Part shown: positions 7,322 to 17,900 of the stretch, piece by piece
Numbering within the stretch: the stretch's first letter is position 1
Layout of the letters: the number at the start of each line of letters is the position of its first letter
From: an uncultured Christensenella sp.
Lineage (GTDB): Bacteria; Bacillota; Clostridia; Christensenellales; Borkfalkiaceae
NCBI GenBank assembly: GCA_910578195.1
Contig: CAJTOY010000006.1
Span: forward strand, 5,824 to 69,823
Direction of reading: 5' to 3'
DNA length: 64,000 nucleotides
Position numbers and translations under genes: made by a program
The notes under the pieces: generated by a model
What the model was told of the DNA's origin: nothing
Databases searched by the model: none
The model's input: the letters and a program-made list of their open reading frames with translations, nothing else

Positions 7322-8167
7322 TCAGCTAAGCCTTATAAACTCGTAAATTTCGGGGAATATGCGGTACGCGTAAAAATTCAGCAGCACGACGCCCGTAATG
7401 AGTCCCGCATACAAAATGAATATTATCAAATCACGCCAACCGAATTTCAGCTTTTTGTATTTCGTTCTGTTCTTCGAGCCCGAGTAGCACCTTGCGTCCA
7501 TTGCGTCGCCAAGCTCTTCGGCGCGGCGGAACGCGCTTATCAAAAGGGGAATCAATATGGGCACGATTGCCTTAATGCGCTTGAAGATATTCCCGCTTTC
7601 GAAGTCCGCTCCCCTCGCCTTCTGCGCGGAAATAATACGGTTGGTTTCGTCTATGAGCGTGGGTATAAACCTCAGCGCAATTGACATAATCAGCGCGAGC
7701 TCGTGCACGGGAAACCTTATCCATTTGAGTGGGGTTAGCAGACTTTCTATTCCGTCGGTAAGCTCCACGGGCGAGGTCGTCAGCGTTAAAAGCGCCGAGC
7801 CCATTACGAGGAAAAACAGTCTTAAAATGAAAAATACGGTAAATATTACGCCCTCGCGGTAGATTTTTATTATCCACCACTCTACGAGCAAATGCTCGCC
7901 GCCGTGGAAAAACAAATTCAGCACCGCGGTGAAAATCAACAGAAAAATTATCGCTTTGACCGAGCGCAAAACGCTGCCGAGAGGCACGCGCGAGGCGATT
8001 ACCGCCGCTACGAGCACTACGAAGCCCAATAGCAGCGAATAGAAGTTATTCGCTAAAAACAGCGCAACTATATAGGCTATCAGCGCGAGCAGTTTGATGC
8101 GGGGGTCGGCTTTGTGGACAAAGGATTTTGTAGGATAGTATTGACCGAAAGTCACGTCGTTAAGCAT
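7322..8167 (-). CDS. ecfT: ECF transporter transmembrane component EcfT
   Basis: Scaffold subunit linking vitamin- or metal-binding S-components to the two ATPase domains. The 281-residue protein has several membrane helices in the first 165 residues and at the C-terminus, and the two A-R-G-like coupling motifs (AQKARGADF and DARCYSG) in the cytoplasmic helices that press on the ATPases. The start overlaps ecfA by 8 bases, with GGAGGCGG upstream. No S-component gene is in the window, as expected for a shared group II module. Confidence 0.93.
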   Translation of the reverse strand: MLNDVTFGQYYPTKSFVHKADPRIKLLALIAYIVALFLANNFYSLLLGFVVLVAAVIASRVPLGSVLRSVKAIIFLLIFTAVLNLFFHGGEHLLVEWWIIKIYREGVIFTVFFILRLFFLVMGSALLTLTTSPVELTDGIESLLTPLKWIRFPVHELALIMSIALRFIPTLIDETNRIISAQKARGADFESGNIFKRIKAIVPILIPLLISAFRRAEELGDAMDARCYSGSKNRTKYKKLKFGWRDLIIFILYAGLITGVVLLNFYAYRIFPEIYEFIRLS

Positions 8168-9986
8168 TTTCGCCGCCTCCGTAAATTTCGATTATTTTGC
8201 GCGAGAAGTCCTCCGCAGTGCAGTCGCACTCCACCTCCACACCCGACTTTTCGAGCTCGGCGCAGATTTTGGAGGTCAAAGGCACGTCCAGACCGAGGGA
8301 TAAAATTTCGTTGCCGCGCGCAAAAAGCTTTGACGGGCTTTCTGCGAACACGACCTCACCGCCCGCGATAACCGCGGCTTTCGTGCAGTTTTCGGCGACC
8401 TCGTCCATATCGTGGGAAACAATTATAACCGTGTTGCACCACTCGCGATGAAGCTTGTGCAACAGCTCCATTATCTCTTTTTTGCCCAGCGGGTCGAGCC
8501 CCGCCGCGGGCTCGTCGAGTATCAATATGCGGGGCTTGGTGACTATTACGCCCGCAATCGCGACGCGGCGCTTCTGTCCGCCCGACAAATCGAAGGGGGA
8601 CTTGTCCTTAACCTCGTTGTAGTCGAGCCCGACGATTTCGATGCTTTCCCTTACGGCTTTTTCAACCTCCTCGGCGCTCAGTTTTTTATTGAAGTTTTTT
8701 AGTCCGAAAGCAACGTCCGCAAAGACACTTTCGGCGAAAAGCTGATATTCGGGATACTGGAAAACCATGCCGACGTTTGCGCGAAGCGCCTTAAAGTCGG
8801 TTTTCTTGTCGGCAAGGTTGAATTGCCCGACGGTGATTTCGGGCAAAACGGGCGCGGGCCGACCCTTTTTTACTTTCTTTCTGCGGTATTTCTTTTCCGC
8901 TTGCGGAAGCTTTATCAGCGCGTTCAAGTGCTGCACGAGCGTCGATTTGCCGCTTCCCGTGTGTCCTATTATTCCGAAGAACTCGCCGTCGTCGATATGC
9001 AGATTTATCCCCTTCAACGCCTTGGTTGCAAACGGTGATTTCTTCGAATATGTGAAGGTCAGATTTTTTACGTCTATATCCCACTCGTGGGAAGAATTTA
9101 TTTCGGCGGGGCTTGCGGGCGAGGACTTCGCGTTTGAAATGCCGCGCGCGGAAAGATTTTTTATAATGCCCTCCGCAAGCTCTTCGGGGCGCAGAACGTT
9201 GTCTAATTTCATGCCCGCGCCGTTAAGGGTGTTTATTATTTCGGTTATGCGCGGAAGGCAGAGGTTATACATTTCCAGCCTGTCCCCGCTTTCGAAAATT
9301 TCTTCGGGGGTGCCTTGAAGCACTATTTCGCCGCGGTTCATGACGATTGCGCGGTCGGCGAGCAAAGCCTCTTCCATAAAGTGTGTAATGAGTATTACCG
9401 TTATGCCCTCCTCTTTATTGAGGCGGCGGACAACCTCGATTACTTCCCGCCTGCCCTTGGGGTCGAGCATTGCGGTCGATTCGTCGAGTATTAAAATTTC
9501 GGGCTTGACCGCGAGCACGCCCGCGACGGCTATGCGCTGTTTCTGTCCGCCCGAAAGACGGGTGGGCGTCGAACGGCGGTATTCCTCCATACCGACCGCC
9601 TTTAAAGCCCATTCTATTCTTCTGCCTATTTCTTCGCGTTCTATGCCTATGTTTTCGGGCCCGAAGGCGACGTCGTCCTCTACAATCGAGGCGACCATCT
9701 GGTTGTCTGGATTCTGGAAAACTATTCCGACGTGCTTTCTTATTTCAAGGGAATTTTTTCCCTCGGCGACGTCCAGACCCAAAACGGTTATCTTGCCGGC
9801 GTCGGCTTCCAAAAGTCCGTTGGTCAGCCTTGCAAGCGTGGACTTGCCGCTTCCGTTGTGTCCGATAACGGAGAGGAACTCGCCCTTTTTGACGGTGAGG
9901 CTTACGCCGTTCACCGCGAAAACGCCGTCCGAGCCCGGATATGAAAATTTTACATTCTCGAAAACTATTGCTTCTTGTTCGGTCAT
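8160..9986 (-). CDS. ecfA: fused ECF transporter ATPase (EcfA1-EcfA2 in one chain)
   Basis: Hydrolyses ATP to drive import by ECF transporters. Two complete ABC domains lie in one 608-residue chain. Domain 1 has Walker A GHNGSGKST, Q-loop FQNPDNQ, signature LSGGQKQR and Walker B ILDEST. A linker of about 45 residues (ISNAKSSPASPAEINSS) follows. Domain 2 has GHTGSGKST, FQYPEYQ, LSGGQKRR and ILDEPAAGLD. Domain 2 also carries a basic insert of about 25 residues (KKYRRKKVKKGRP) between Walker A and the Q-loop. Most Firmicutes encode these as separate genes. It heads the operon ecfA-ecfT-truA. No ribosome binding site precedes the ATG; a -10 box ends 6 bases before it. Confidence 0.93.
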   Translation of the reverse strand: MTEQEAIVFENVKFSYPGSDGVFAVNGVSLTVKKGEFLSVIGHNGSGKSTLARLTNGLLEADAGKITVLGLDVAEGKNSLEIRKHVGIVFQNPDNQMVASIVEDDVAFGPENIGIEREEIGRRIEWALKAVGMEEYRRSTPTRLSGGQKQRIAVAGVLAVKPEILILDESTAMLDPKGRREVIEVVRRLNKEEGITVILITHFMEEALLADRAIVMNRGEIVLQGTPEEIFESGDRLEMYNLCLPRITEIINTLNGAGMKLDNVLRPEELAEGIIKNLSARGISNAKSSPASPAEINSSHEWDIDVKNLTFTYSKKSPFATKALKGINLHIDDGEFFGIIGHTGSGKSTLVQHLNALIKLPQAEKKYRRKKVKKGRPAPVLPEITVGQFNLADKKTDFKALRANVGMVFQYPEYQLFAESVFADVAFGLKNFNKKLSAEEVEKAVRESIEIVGLDYNEVKDKSPFDLSGGQKRRVAIAGVIVTKPRILILDEPAAGLDPLGKKEIMELLHKLHREWCNTVIIVSHDMDEVAENCTKAAVIAGGEVVFAESPSKLFARGNEILSLGLDVPLTSKICAELEKSGVEVECDCTAEDFSRKIIEIYGGGENA

Positions 9987-9992
9987 AGGTAA

Positions 9993-10021
9993 ATTATAGC
10001 ATTAAAAATTGATTTTAACAA
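9993..10021 (-). promoter_or_regulatory. promoter for the ecfA operon, possibly giving a leaderless mRNA
   Basis: Minus strand: TTGTTA (10016-10021), 17 bases, then an extended -10 TGCTATAAT (TATAAT at 9993-9998). The ecfA ATG starts 6 bases later, so transcription should begin at or next to the start codon. Confidence 0.6.
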
Positions 10022-10073
10022 CAAATTGCGCGCGGTTTGACGTGATAACGAGGTAAAATTTTTTTGAATTATA

Positions 10074-10102
10074 TTGACAATTTATATGTATTAAGTTATA
10101 AT
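10074..10102 (+). promoter_or_regulatory. consensus sigma-A promoter for PFOR
   Basis: TTGACA (10074-10079), 17-base spacer, TATAAT (10097-10102): a perfect match, as expected for a highly expressed catabolic gene. Predicted start is near 10109, leaving a leader of about 55 bases. Confidence 0.92.
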
Positions 10103-10109
10103 AATGTAT

Positions 10110-10124
10110 GGCAATTATATTGCC
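10110..10124. promoter_or_regulatory. palindrome at the PFOR transcript start (possible operator)
   Basis: GGCAAT-TAT-ATTGCC is a perfect inverted repeat beginning about 7 bases after the -10 box. A protein bound there would block initiation. It does not match the Rex consensus (TTGTTAA...TTAACAA), so the regulator is unknown. Confidence 0.45.
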
Positions 10125-10163
10125 TCAAATGTAATTTATTAAAATTTATTTCGGAGGTTTTTA

Positions 10164-13100
10164 ATGAAAAAATTGACTATCGACGGTAATACCGCCGCCA
10201 GCCATGTTGCGTACGCTTTTTCGGAAGTAGCCGCCATTTATCCCATTACCCCCTCATCGCCTATGGCGGAGGTTGCGGACGAATGGGCGACCGCGGGCAG
10301 AACCAACATGTGGGGTCAGAAGGTTAAGATTGCGGAAATGCAGTCGGAAGGCGGCGCTGCGGGCGCCGTGCACGGTTCCCTTTGCGCGGGCGCTTTGACG
10401 AGCACCTACACCGCTTCGCAGGGACTTTTGCTAATGATTCCCAACATGTACAAAATATCGGGCGAGCTTATGCCCATGGTTATGCACGTTTCGGCGCGCG
10501 CGCTTGCGGCGCACTCGCTGAACATTTTCGGCGACCACGCGGACGTTATGGCTTGCCGTCAGACCGGCTTCGCAATGCTGTGCGATTCGTCCGTTCAGGA
10601 AGTTATGGATTTGGGTCTTGTCGCCCACCTTGCCACGCTTAAAGCGAAGGTTCCCTTTATCAACTTCTTCGACGGTTTCAGAACATCGCACGAGGTTGCG
10701 AAAATCGACGTCTGGGACGAAGCCGACGACTACGCGGAAATCAGGGCGATTTGCGAAAAGGTCGGCTTAGCCGCGGATATAGCGGACTTCAAGTCGCGCG
10801 CGCTCAACCCCGAACACCCTATACAGAAGGGCACCGCCCAGAACGGCGATACTTATTTCCAGAACAGAGAGACGGCGAACAGCTATTACGAGGCTACCCC
10901 CGCTATCGTTCAGAAAATGATGGACGTAGTTTCGGCTAAATGCGGCAGACACTATCACTTGTTCGACTACGTCGGCGCGCCCGACGCAAGAGAAGTCGTC
11001 GTATGTATGGGCTCGGGCTGCGAAACCATCGAAGAATCCATAAATAAACTCAACGCTTCTGGCAAGAAGTACGGTCTTGTCAAAGTTCGTCTTTACAGAC
11101 CTTTCGTAGCGGACGCGTTCGTCGCGGCGCTGCCCAGAACGGCAAAGAAAATCGCCGTACTCGACAGAACGAAAGAGCCCGGCTCCCTCGGCGAGCCCTT
11201 GTATCTCGACGTTTGCTCGGCGCTGCTCGAAAAAGGAATTTCGAATATCAAGGTCGTAGGCGGAAGATACGGCTTGGGTTCGAAGGAGTTCACCCCTTCC
11301 ATGGTGCTCGCGGTTTACAAAAACCTCGAACAGCCCACGCCGAAAAACCACTTCACTATCGGTATCTATGAGGACGTTACCAACTCCTCGCTCGACTTCT
11401 CCGAGAAGTTCGACGCCGCACCCGCGGGCTCGACGAGCTGTAAATTCTACGGTCTCGGCTCGGACGGTACCGTCGGCGCGAACAAAAACTCGATCAAGAT
11501 TATCGGCGACCACACGGACAAGCACGCGCAGGCTTACTTCTTCTACGATTCGAAGAAGTCGGGCGGTATCACCGTATCGCACCTCCGTTTCGGCGACTCG
11601 CCCATTCAGTCCGAGTACCTTATCGATTCGGCTGACTTCGTTCAGTGCTCCAACCCCTCGTACGTTACCCGCTACGACATGACGGGCGACATCAAGGACG
11701 GCGGCACGTTCCTTATCAACACGAACGCCACGACCGTTGAAGAGCTCGAACACTTCCTTCCCGCGAAGGTTAAACGCGATATCGCCAAAAAGCACATCAA
11801 TCTGTACGTTATCGACGCAATCAAAATTGCCGCAGACCTCGGACTGAGAGGCAGAACGAACACCATTTTGCAGTCGGCGTTCTTCCGCGTCAATCCCCAG
11901 ATTATGCCCTATGACAAAGCTATCGAGTACATGAAGTACATGGCTAAAAAATCGTTCGGCAGAAAGGGCGACGCGGTCGTTCAGATGAACTACAACGCGA
12001 TTGATTCCGCCGCGGGCGACAACCTCGTCAAAATCGACGTTCCCGCAGAGTGGGCTAAGGCAACCACGGGCGCGGAAATGGTCAAGGGCGCGAACAACGC
12101 TTACTATCAGGAAATTATCAAACCTATCCTCTACCTCGAAGGCGACAAGCTTAAATCGTCGCAATTCAACGCAGACGGACACGTTCCCACGGGTACTACC
12201 AAATACGAAAAGCGCGGCGTCGCGGTGCTCGTTCCCGAAATTATCGTGGACAAGTGTATCCAGTGCGGCACTTGCTCGTTCGTATGTCCCCACGCTTGTT
12301 TAAGACCCGCGCTCGTCAAGACCGGCGACGCTAAGCCCGAAACGCTTGAAACGAAAGCGGCAATCGGTCTGCCCGGCTACGAGTACAAAATGCAGGTTTC
12401 TCCCCTTGACTGTATGGGCTGCGGCGTGTGCGCCACGGTCTGCCCCGTTAAAGACGGCGGAGCTATCAAGATGGTTCCTCTTGCGGAGGCGCTTGAAAAG
12501 GGCGAGGACAAAAACTGGGAATTTGCAGTCGAACTTCCCGACGCGGACACCTCCAAATTCAAGAAAGACACCGTCAAGGGCTGTCAGTTCGCTACTCCGC
12601 TGTTCGAGTTCTCGGGCGCGTGCGCGGGCTGCGGCGAAACCCCTTACGTCAAGGTCGTTACCCAGCTGTTCGGCGAGGATATGGTTATCGCGAACGCGAC
12701 GGGCTGTTCGTCGATTTACGGCGGCTCCTCCCCCACATGCCCCTACACCACCAACAAGAAGGGTCACGGCCCCGCTTGGGCGAACTCGCTGTTCGAGGAC
12801 AACGCGGAGTTCGGTTACGGCATGAACCTTGCTTACAGCGCGAGAAGAAACCACGTCAAGGCGAAGGTTGCAAAGCTTGCTGAAATCTGGGACAACGAGG
12901 AAGGCAAGAAGGCTTGTAACGCTTATCTCGAAGCGTTCGAGGACAGAGAACCCTCGAAGAAGGCTTCCGAGGAGCTTGTAAAGGTATTGCACGAAAACCT
13001 CGACAGCAACAGCGAAACCGCTGCGCTTTTGAAAGATATTCTCTCGGTTAAATCCAAGGTTGCAAAGCTTGCAAAGACCTGGACCAACTACTCCGACGGA

Positions 13101-13829
13101 CAAGAGGCGAGCGAATCGTTCGTCAAAGCAATCGAAACCTACTCCCTCATTAAAGAAATTCTCGACGCCAAGGACTGCCTTGCCAAGAAATCCATCTGGA
13201 TATTCGGCGGCGACGGCTGGGCTTACGATATCGGTTACGGCGGTCTCGACCACGTTCTCGCTTCGGGCGAAGACGTAAACGTGCTCGTTCTCGACACCGA
13301 GGTATACTCCAACACCGGCGGACAGGCTTCCAAGGCGACCAACATCGGCGCGGTTGCGAAATTTGCTTCCGCGGGCAAGAGAATTAAGAAAAAGGATTTG
13401 GGCATGATTGCCAAATCCTACGGATATGTGTACGTTGCGCAGGTTGCAATGGGCTCGAACCCCGCTCAGCTTTTAAAAGCTTTGACCGAGGCGGAAGCTT
13501 ACCACGGCCCCTCGCTCATAATCGCGTATGCGCCTTGTATCAACCACGGTATCAACATGACGAAGAGCCAGCTCGAAGAAAAGGCGGCAGTCGACTGCGG
13601 ATACTGGCAGCTTTACAGATACAACCCCGACGGCGAGAAGTTCACGCTTGACTCCAAGGAGCCTAAGGGCGACTACCAGGCGTTCCTTGCGGGCGAAACG
13701 AGATACGCTTCGCTTGCCAAGACGCAGGGCGCGGACGTTGCGAACGACTTGTTCAAGAGAACGGAAGAGTCGGCTAAGGAAAGATACGAAACTTACAAAA
13801 AGCTTTCCGAAGACGGCAAAACCGAATAA
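10164..13829 (+). CDS. nifJ: pyruvate:ferredoxin (flavodoxin) oxidoreductase
   Basis: Oxidatively decarboxylates pyruvate to acetyl-CoA and CO2 and reduces ferredoxin or flavodoxin; the central catabolic step of anaerobes. The 1221-residue single chain has the N-terminal PFOR domain (YPITPSSPMAEVADEW), a two-cluster ferredoxin domain (CIQCGTCSFVCPHAC near 697, CMGCGVCATVCP near 749), the proximal-cluster motif CAGCGETPY near 820, and the TPP-binding motif GDGWAYDIGYGG near 1015. GGAGG lies 6 bases before the ATG. It is somewhat longer than the usual length of about 1175; the extra sequence is a Lys/Glu/Ala-rich stretch at about 895-1005. It is monocistronic, with its own promoter and terminator. 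Confidence 0.97.
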   Translation: MKKLTIDGNTAASHVAYAFSEVAAIYPITPSSPMAEVADEWATAGRTNMWGQKVKIAEMQSEGGAAGAVHGSLCAGALTSTYTASQGLLLMIPNMYKISGELMPMVMHVSARALAAHSLNIFGDHADVMACRQTGFAMLCDSSVQEVMDLGLVAHLATLKAKVPFINFFDGFRTSHEVAKIDVWDEADDYAEIRAICEKVGLAADIADFKSRALNPEHPIQKGTAQNGDTYFQNRETANSYYEATPAIVQKMMDVVSAKCGRHYHLFDYVGAPDAREVVVCMGSGCETIEESINKLNASGKKYGLVKVRLYRPFVADAFVAALPRTAKKIAVLDRTKEPGSLGEPLYLDVCSALLEKGISNIKVVGGRYGLGSKEFTPSMVLAVYKNLEQPTPKNHFTIGIYEDVTNSSLDFSEKFDAAPAGSTSCKFYGLGSDGTVGANKNSIKIIGDHTDKHAQAYFFYDSKKSGGITVSHLRFGDSPIQSEYLIDSADFVQCSNPSYVTRYDMTGDIKDGGTFLINTNATTVEELEHFLPAKVKRDIAKKHINLYVIDAIKIAADLGLRGRTNTILQSAFFRVNPQIMPYDKAIEYMKYMAKKSFGRKGDAVVQMNYNAIDSAAGDNLVKIDVPAEWAKATTGAEMVKGANNAYYQEIIKPILYLEGDKLKSSQFNADGHVPTGTTKYEKRGVAVLVPEIIVDKCIQCGTCSFVCPHACLRPALVKTGDAKPETLETKAAIGLPGYEYKMQVSPLDCMGCGVCATVCPVKDGGAIKMVPLAEALEKGEDKNWEFAVELPDADTSKFKKDTVKGCQFATPLFEFSGACAGCGETPYVKVVTQLFGEDMVIANATGCSSIYGGSSPTCPYTTNKKGHGPAWANSLFEDNAEFGYGMNLAYSARRNHVKAKVAKLAEIWDNEEGKKACNAYLEAFEDREPSKKASEELVKVLHENLDSNSETAALLKDILSVKSKVAKLAKTWTNYSDGQEASESFVKAIETYSLIKEILDAKDCLAKKSIWIFGGDGWAYDIGYGGLDHVLASGEDVNVLVLDTEVYSNTGGQASKATNIGAVAKFASAGKRIKKKDLGMIAKSYGYVYVAQVAMGSNPAQLLKALTEAEAYHGPSLIIAYAPCINHGINMTKSQLEEKAAVDCGYWQLYRYNPDGEKFTLDSKEPKGDYQAFLAGETRYASLAKTQGADVANDLFKRTEESAKERYETYKKLSEDGKTE

Positions 13830-13840
13830 TTAAAAAGTTT

Positions 13841-13876
13841 ACCGCCCGAACCTTTCGGTTCGGGCGGTATTTTTTT
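13841..13876. terminator. strong intrinsic terminator after PFOR
   Basis: ACCGCCCGAACC and GGTTCGGGCGGT pair perfectly around TTTC, followed by ATTTTTTT on the plus strand. The minus strand also ends in a T-rich run, so it may end the convergent regulator gene too. Confidence 0.95.
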
Positions 13877-14789
13877 AGTCGCCTTTTGCATTTATAATTG
13901 CGCTCACTATTCCGCAGATTATGCCGCCGACGGGAAAAACCACCCAGCCGGGGTGCCACCACCCGCCGACAAACCCGAGCACCAAAAACAGCGCCGCCCC
14001 GAACATCATTACCGCGCTGCACACAGCTTCTTTTATTTTCGAGCGAGCCGTGCCCTCCTTTTTTATCTGCTTGTTGTATTCCGAAACGTTGTACTTTGTA
14101 CGCTGTATTCCGTAATACACCAACCCGCCGACAAGACATGCGAACACGGCTAAAAACACCGCCGCGACATAGCAGTATAATGCGTCGCTTCCGTCCTTCA
14201 AGTCGATTATGCTCGACAAAACGACAATGAAAATGACATCCGCAATAATACCCGTAACAAGCAACGCAATCGCCAGATTAAACCTTTTCGTAAACGCCTT
14301 TACTTCCCTTTCGTCAAATGCCAGGTCCACCTCGGGGTGCTCCTTTTTGAAATTATCGTGCTTTATTCCGAAGAAAACAAACAAAAATATTCCCGCAGCG
14401 ACGAATACCAAAACGGCGGTAACAGATAGCACGTCCATAATTTCCATACCGTAGGCAAGCGCAACGCCCGAAAGCGCGGTAAACAGCGCCGCCCCGAACA
14501 TTATCAGGAATATACCCGCCGCCATACTCTTTGAAAACGTATTCATATGCGCGCCGAACTCGGCGGCGTCGGTCGGGGTTTTACAAGACGTAAGGTCGCC
14601 GCGCACCAGCTCGTCAAGCGTGACGGAAAACACGTCGCAAATGCTTATCAGCTTGTCGGTTTCGGGATACGCCTCGCCCGTCTCCCACTTTGACACGGAC
14701 TGCCGCGATACGCCGAGACGGTCGGCGAGCTCCTCTTGCGTGATTTTGTCGCGCTTTCTCAAATAATGCAGATTTTCGGATAATTTCAT
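13875..14789 (-). CDS. XRE-family regulator with C-terminal membrane domain
   Basis: Residues 1-65 form a Cro/CI-type helix-turn-helix (MKLSENLHYLRKRDKITQEE, then RLGVSRQSVSKWETGEAYPE). The rest of the 304-residue protein has about six hydrophobic helices in three pairs (around 98-145, 185-240 and 265-295), separated by short charged loops. This HTH-plus-membrane layout is common in Firmicutes and suggests a DNA-binding protein tethered to the membrane; the signal is unknown. The start at 14789 has GGAGGG four bases upstream; 18 codons of frame above it are ignored. It is monocistronic and convergent with PFOR. Confidence 0.85.
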   Translation of the reverse strand: MKLSENLHYLRKRDKITQEELADRLGVSRQSVSKWETGEAYPETDKLISICDVFSVTLDELVRGDLTSCKTPTDAAEFGAHMNTFSKSMAAGIFLIMFGAALFTALSGVALAYGMEIMDVLSVTAVLVFVAAGIFLFVFFGIKHDNFKKEHPEVDLAFDEREVKAFTKRFNLAIALLVTGIIADVIFIVVLSSIIDLKDGSDALYCYVAAVFLAVFACLVGGLVYYGIQRTKYNVSEYNKQIKKEGTARSKIKEAVCSAVMMFGAALFLVLGFVGGWWHPGWVVFPVGGIICGIVSAIINAKGD

Positions 14790-14895
14790 AATTCCCTCCG
14801 TAAATTTTGACTTAATTATAATTTTTCGCGGCGTTTTATTCAACCAACTTCGCTATGCAAACTTAAATTTTTTGCGCAACCTACGGTTGCAATTT

Positions 14896-14923
14896 AAAAA
14901 GCCCCCGCTAGCGGGGGCTTTTT
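14896..14923. terminator. bidirectional intrinsic terminator
   Basis: A perfect 28-base palindrome with a GCCCCCGC core flanked by A5/T5. It lies 13 bases after the stop of the PL9-like gene and would end its transcript on the minus strand. Confidence 0.93.
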
Positions 14924-14936
14924 ATTCGGTTTTGTA

Positions 14937-17900
14937 TTAGTTCCAGTTGCCGAGGAAGTTCAAGACCACATAAGGCGCCTTATACAAGTCGTTGGGCGAC
15001 TTATCTTCTTCGTCTGCTACCACTATCGACCATCTCGTCTTCGTGTCGAGGTTGAGGTATCCCTCACTCTCGATATATTCGCTGTGACGGCGGAGGTTGG
15101 TTTCGTTGAATACTTCGGAATCATAGTTCGAGTTGTACTCTTGCATAAGTCCGATACACTTCGTGACGGATACGTCCGCATTGCCCGAGTAGTTGCCTAC
15201 GATAGGCGAAGCGTTTTTGACGGAGTTGGTTCTTATCTCGCCCTGAATATCGAGTATCGCAAGGGAAATACATCTCGTAATGACAAGCTTACCCGCGCCG
15301 CCCTTATGATAGCCGAGCATACCGCCGAGCCTCGACGAGCCGGGAGCAACCGCAGTCTTCAACGTGCCCGCATAGTAACATCTTTCAATTCTGAGCGAGT
15401 CTACCGCATAGTTGTCTTCCCACGAAGCAACCATACCGCTGCCTTCGCCCGTGCTGCCCGCGTCGATATCCGAACGAACGTAGCAGTTGTCGATTGAAAT
15501 GCTGTTTCTGTAATGCTGAACGTAACCGATAAGACCCGCTACGCGCTGGGTGCCCGCAATCTTGTGTTCCGCATCGTTCACGATGGAAATCTGCGAGATA
15601 TACAGAGGATATACGGTGCCCTTTCCGTCGGTGGTTCCGCCAACATGACCGATAAGTCCGCCTACGCGCTTGGTACTCTTGATGTTGTAGTTCGTGAACG
15701 CCAAATTGTAGAAGTAACCGCCCGTGCACTCGGAGACAAGACCGACCTTTTCACCCGCTTTTTCCGCGGTTATGGAAATGTTGTCGAACTTGACGTTCAT
15801 AAGCGTACCGCCCGCAACCTTGTAGAACACGCCTACGTTTTTGTCGGTTTTGTCGGTGCTTATAGTGAGGTTCGAAACCGTGTGACCGAGACCGTTGAGC
15901 ACGCCCGTGAAGTTCGCTTTGCCGACCTTGTATTCTACGCCGGTAAAGTCAATGTCGCCCGTAAGCATATAAATCGTCTGCGAAGGCACTTCGTCGCCGA
16001 GCTTTTCGCCGCCCGCAACTTTCATGAATTTCTCTGCGGTGTCGATTTCAACTTTGTTGATTTTTACGCTGTAAACTTCGGAGGTTATTTCGCCGTTTGC
16101 GTTTGCAAGCGCAAAGTAAACGTAATATTCGCCGTTGTTCGCGTTTGCGAATTCGAAGCTAATGCTTGTGTCTCTGAAATCCTTACTTACCACGCCGGTT
16201 GCCGACTTGATGTTGTCCTTGGTCAGTTCGAGCGGGGTCGCGGAGGATACCGCATAAAGTTTACCCGTCGCGCTGCTGGGTTCGCCCGCAATCTTGAAGC
16301 CGTCCTGATATACGGAAACTACAGGGTCGGACGTAAACGCAACCTGCGCCGAAACGCTTGCAACGTAAATCTTATACGTCATTGTGTTCTTTTTGGTCGT
16401 ATCGTTTTTGAGCGTTACGGTGTTGGTAATCGTGTAAACGCCGGCAACCGACTGCGTGAAGCCCTTTACGCGAATTGCGGGGGCGTTCGAATCGGTCTGA
16501 TACATATAAACAGTCGAAACGGTATATTCGGAGTCCTTTAAAAGCTTGTCGCTGTCCCAGTAAAGTCCGTTCTTGACCTTAACCTCCGGCTCCTTGTAAA
16601 CTCTGTACATATCGACGATATATCTGCCGCCGTCGTCTACTCTTTCGCCGTTCATGTCGACCGTGTAGATATCGCCTATCGAGGGGTCGCCTTGCTTGAT
16701 TACAAGCGTGAACTCTTTCTCCTTGCTGACGCTGCCGCAAGTTACCTTTGCGGTAAGCTTAACCGTCTTATCCTCGACGGAATCGCGGTAAACGATAGCC
16801 ATTGCATACTTCGAGCCCGAGGGCGAAACTTCGATATCAGAGGTGTCTATTTTGAGGAATTCTTCGTTCGACGACGTCCACTCAATCGTGGAGTCAATCA
16901 TTTCGGTGGGGATTTCGAAGTCCTGATAAACCGCGTTTTCGTCGCAGTTCAGCGTAAGCGCTTCGATAGTTCTGTCGACAATCGCCTCTTCCGAGGAAGC
17001 CGCGCCGTCGTTCATTAAGTCGTCGGCAAAGAAATGCTTGTATTCCGACCAGCCCGTCTTATTGAGCTCGGAACCCGCCCACGTGTCTTCGCCGAGCTGC
17101 TCGTCAATCAGCGCCTCCGCGGCGTCGGACTTCGCGAGTATATCGCGCATGTTAATAGACATATCTTCGTTGCGGTATTTGACGTGAACTCTGTCGGGTT
17201 TGAGCTCCGACGTGAGCTTTCCGTCCTTCACAACGATAGCTTCTCTCGCACCGTCGAGGTTATAGGTGTAACTGCCGTCGGCGCCCATAACAACGGGAAG
17301 CTGTTTGAACATTGCGGAAGCGTCCAGAACGTCGATTTGCGAAGTGTACGTCTTTCCGCCCGCGCCGAGCGTATCGGCGTTTATCGAGCCTTTAATAACG
17401 TTGGTCTTTTTCGACGCGTCGAGCAAGCTGTCCGAAACCGAGCCGCGGTAATTGTCTTTATCCAGCGAAGGAACAAGATTGTCTCTTACCGATATGGTGT
17501 TGTTTACGGTATTGAAGCTGTAAGCGTGACGCGAAACGTCTATGTTGGAGTGATTGTCGTCGTTTTTCGTCGAGATTATCTGTCCGTTTTCGTTGACTGC
17601 GGCGGAGTTATCATAGCTCGTAACACCCGTCGATTTGATAAAGCCGGGGTTGGAGTTATCGGTAACGCCGTGCATTCTGTTGAAATACGCCAGACAGTTG
17701 TAAAGCACAACGTCGCCTTCCATTACCGAACCGCCGAGCTTGAAACCGTTGCCGTCGCCGTCGCGGGTCTTGTAGGGATTGGTGCTCGTCTCGTTTTTAT
17801 CGAAAATGTCCTTATTATAGGTGGGGAAATACGCGTTACATTCGTCCCTCGTGTATTCGAGGTAACCGTTTTCAAACGCCACGCAGTTATACATTATAAC

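Noticed and set aside
10110..10124. Rex redox-repressor site at PFOR
   Set aside because: The palindrome lacks the TTGTTAA/TTAACAA half-sites.
10767..12293. 508-codon open frame opposite PFOR
   Set aside because: It is a codon-bias shadow with no start signal or family pattern, inside a clearly conserved gene.
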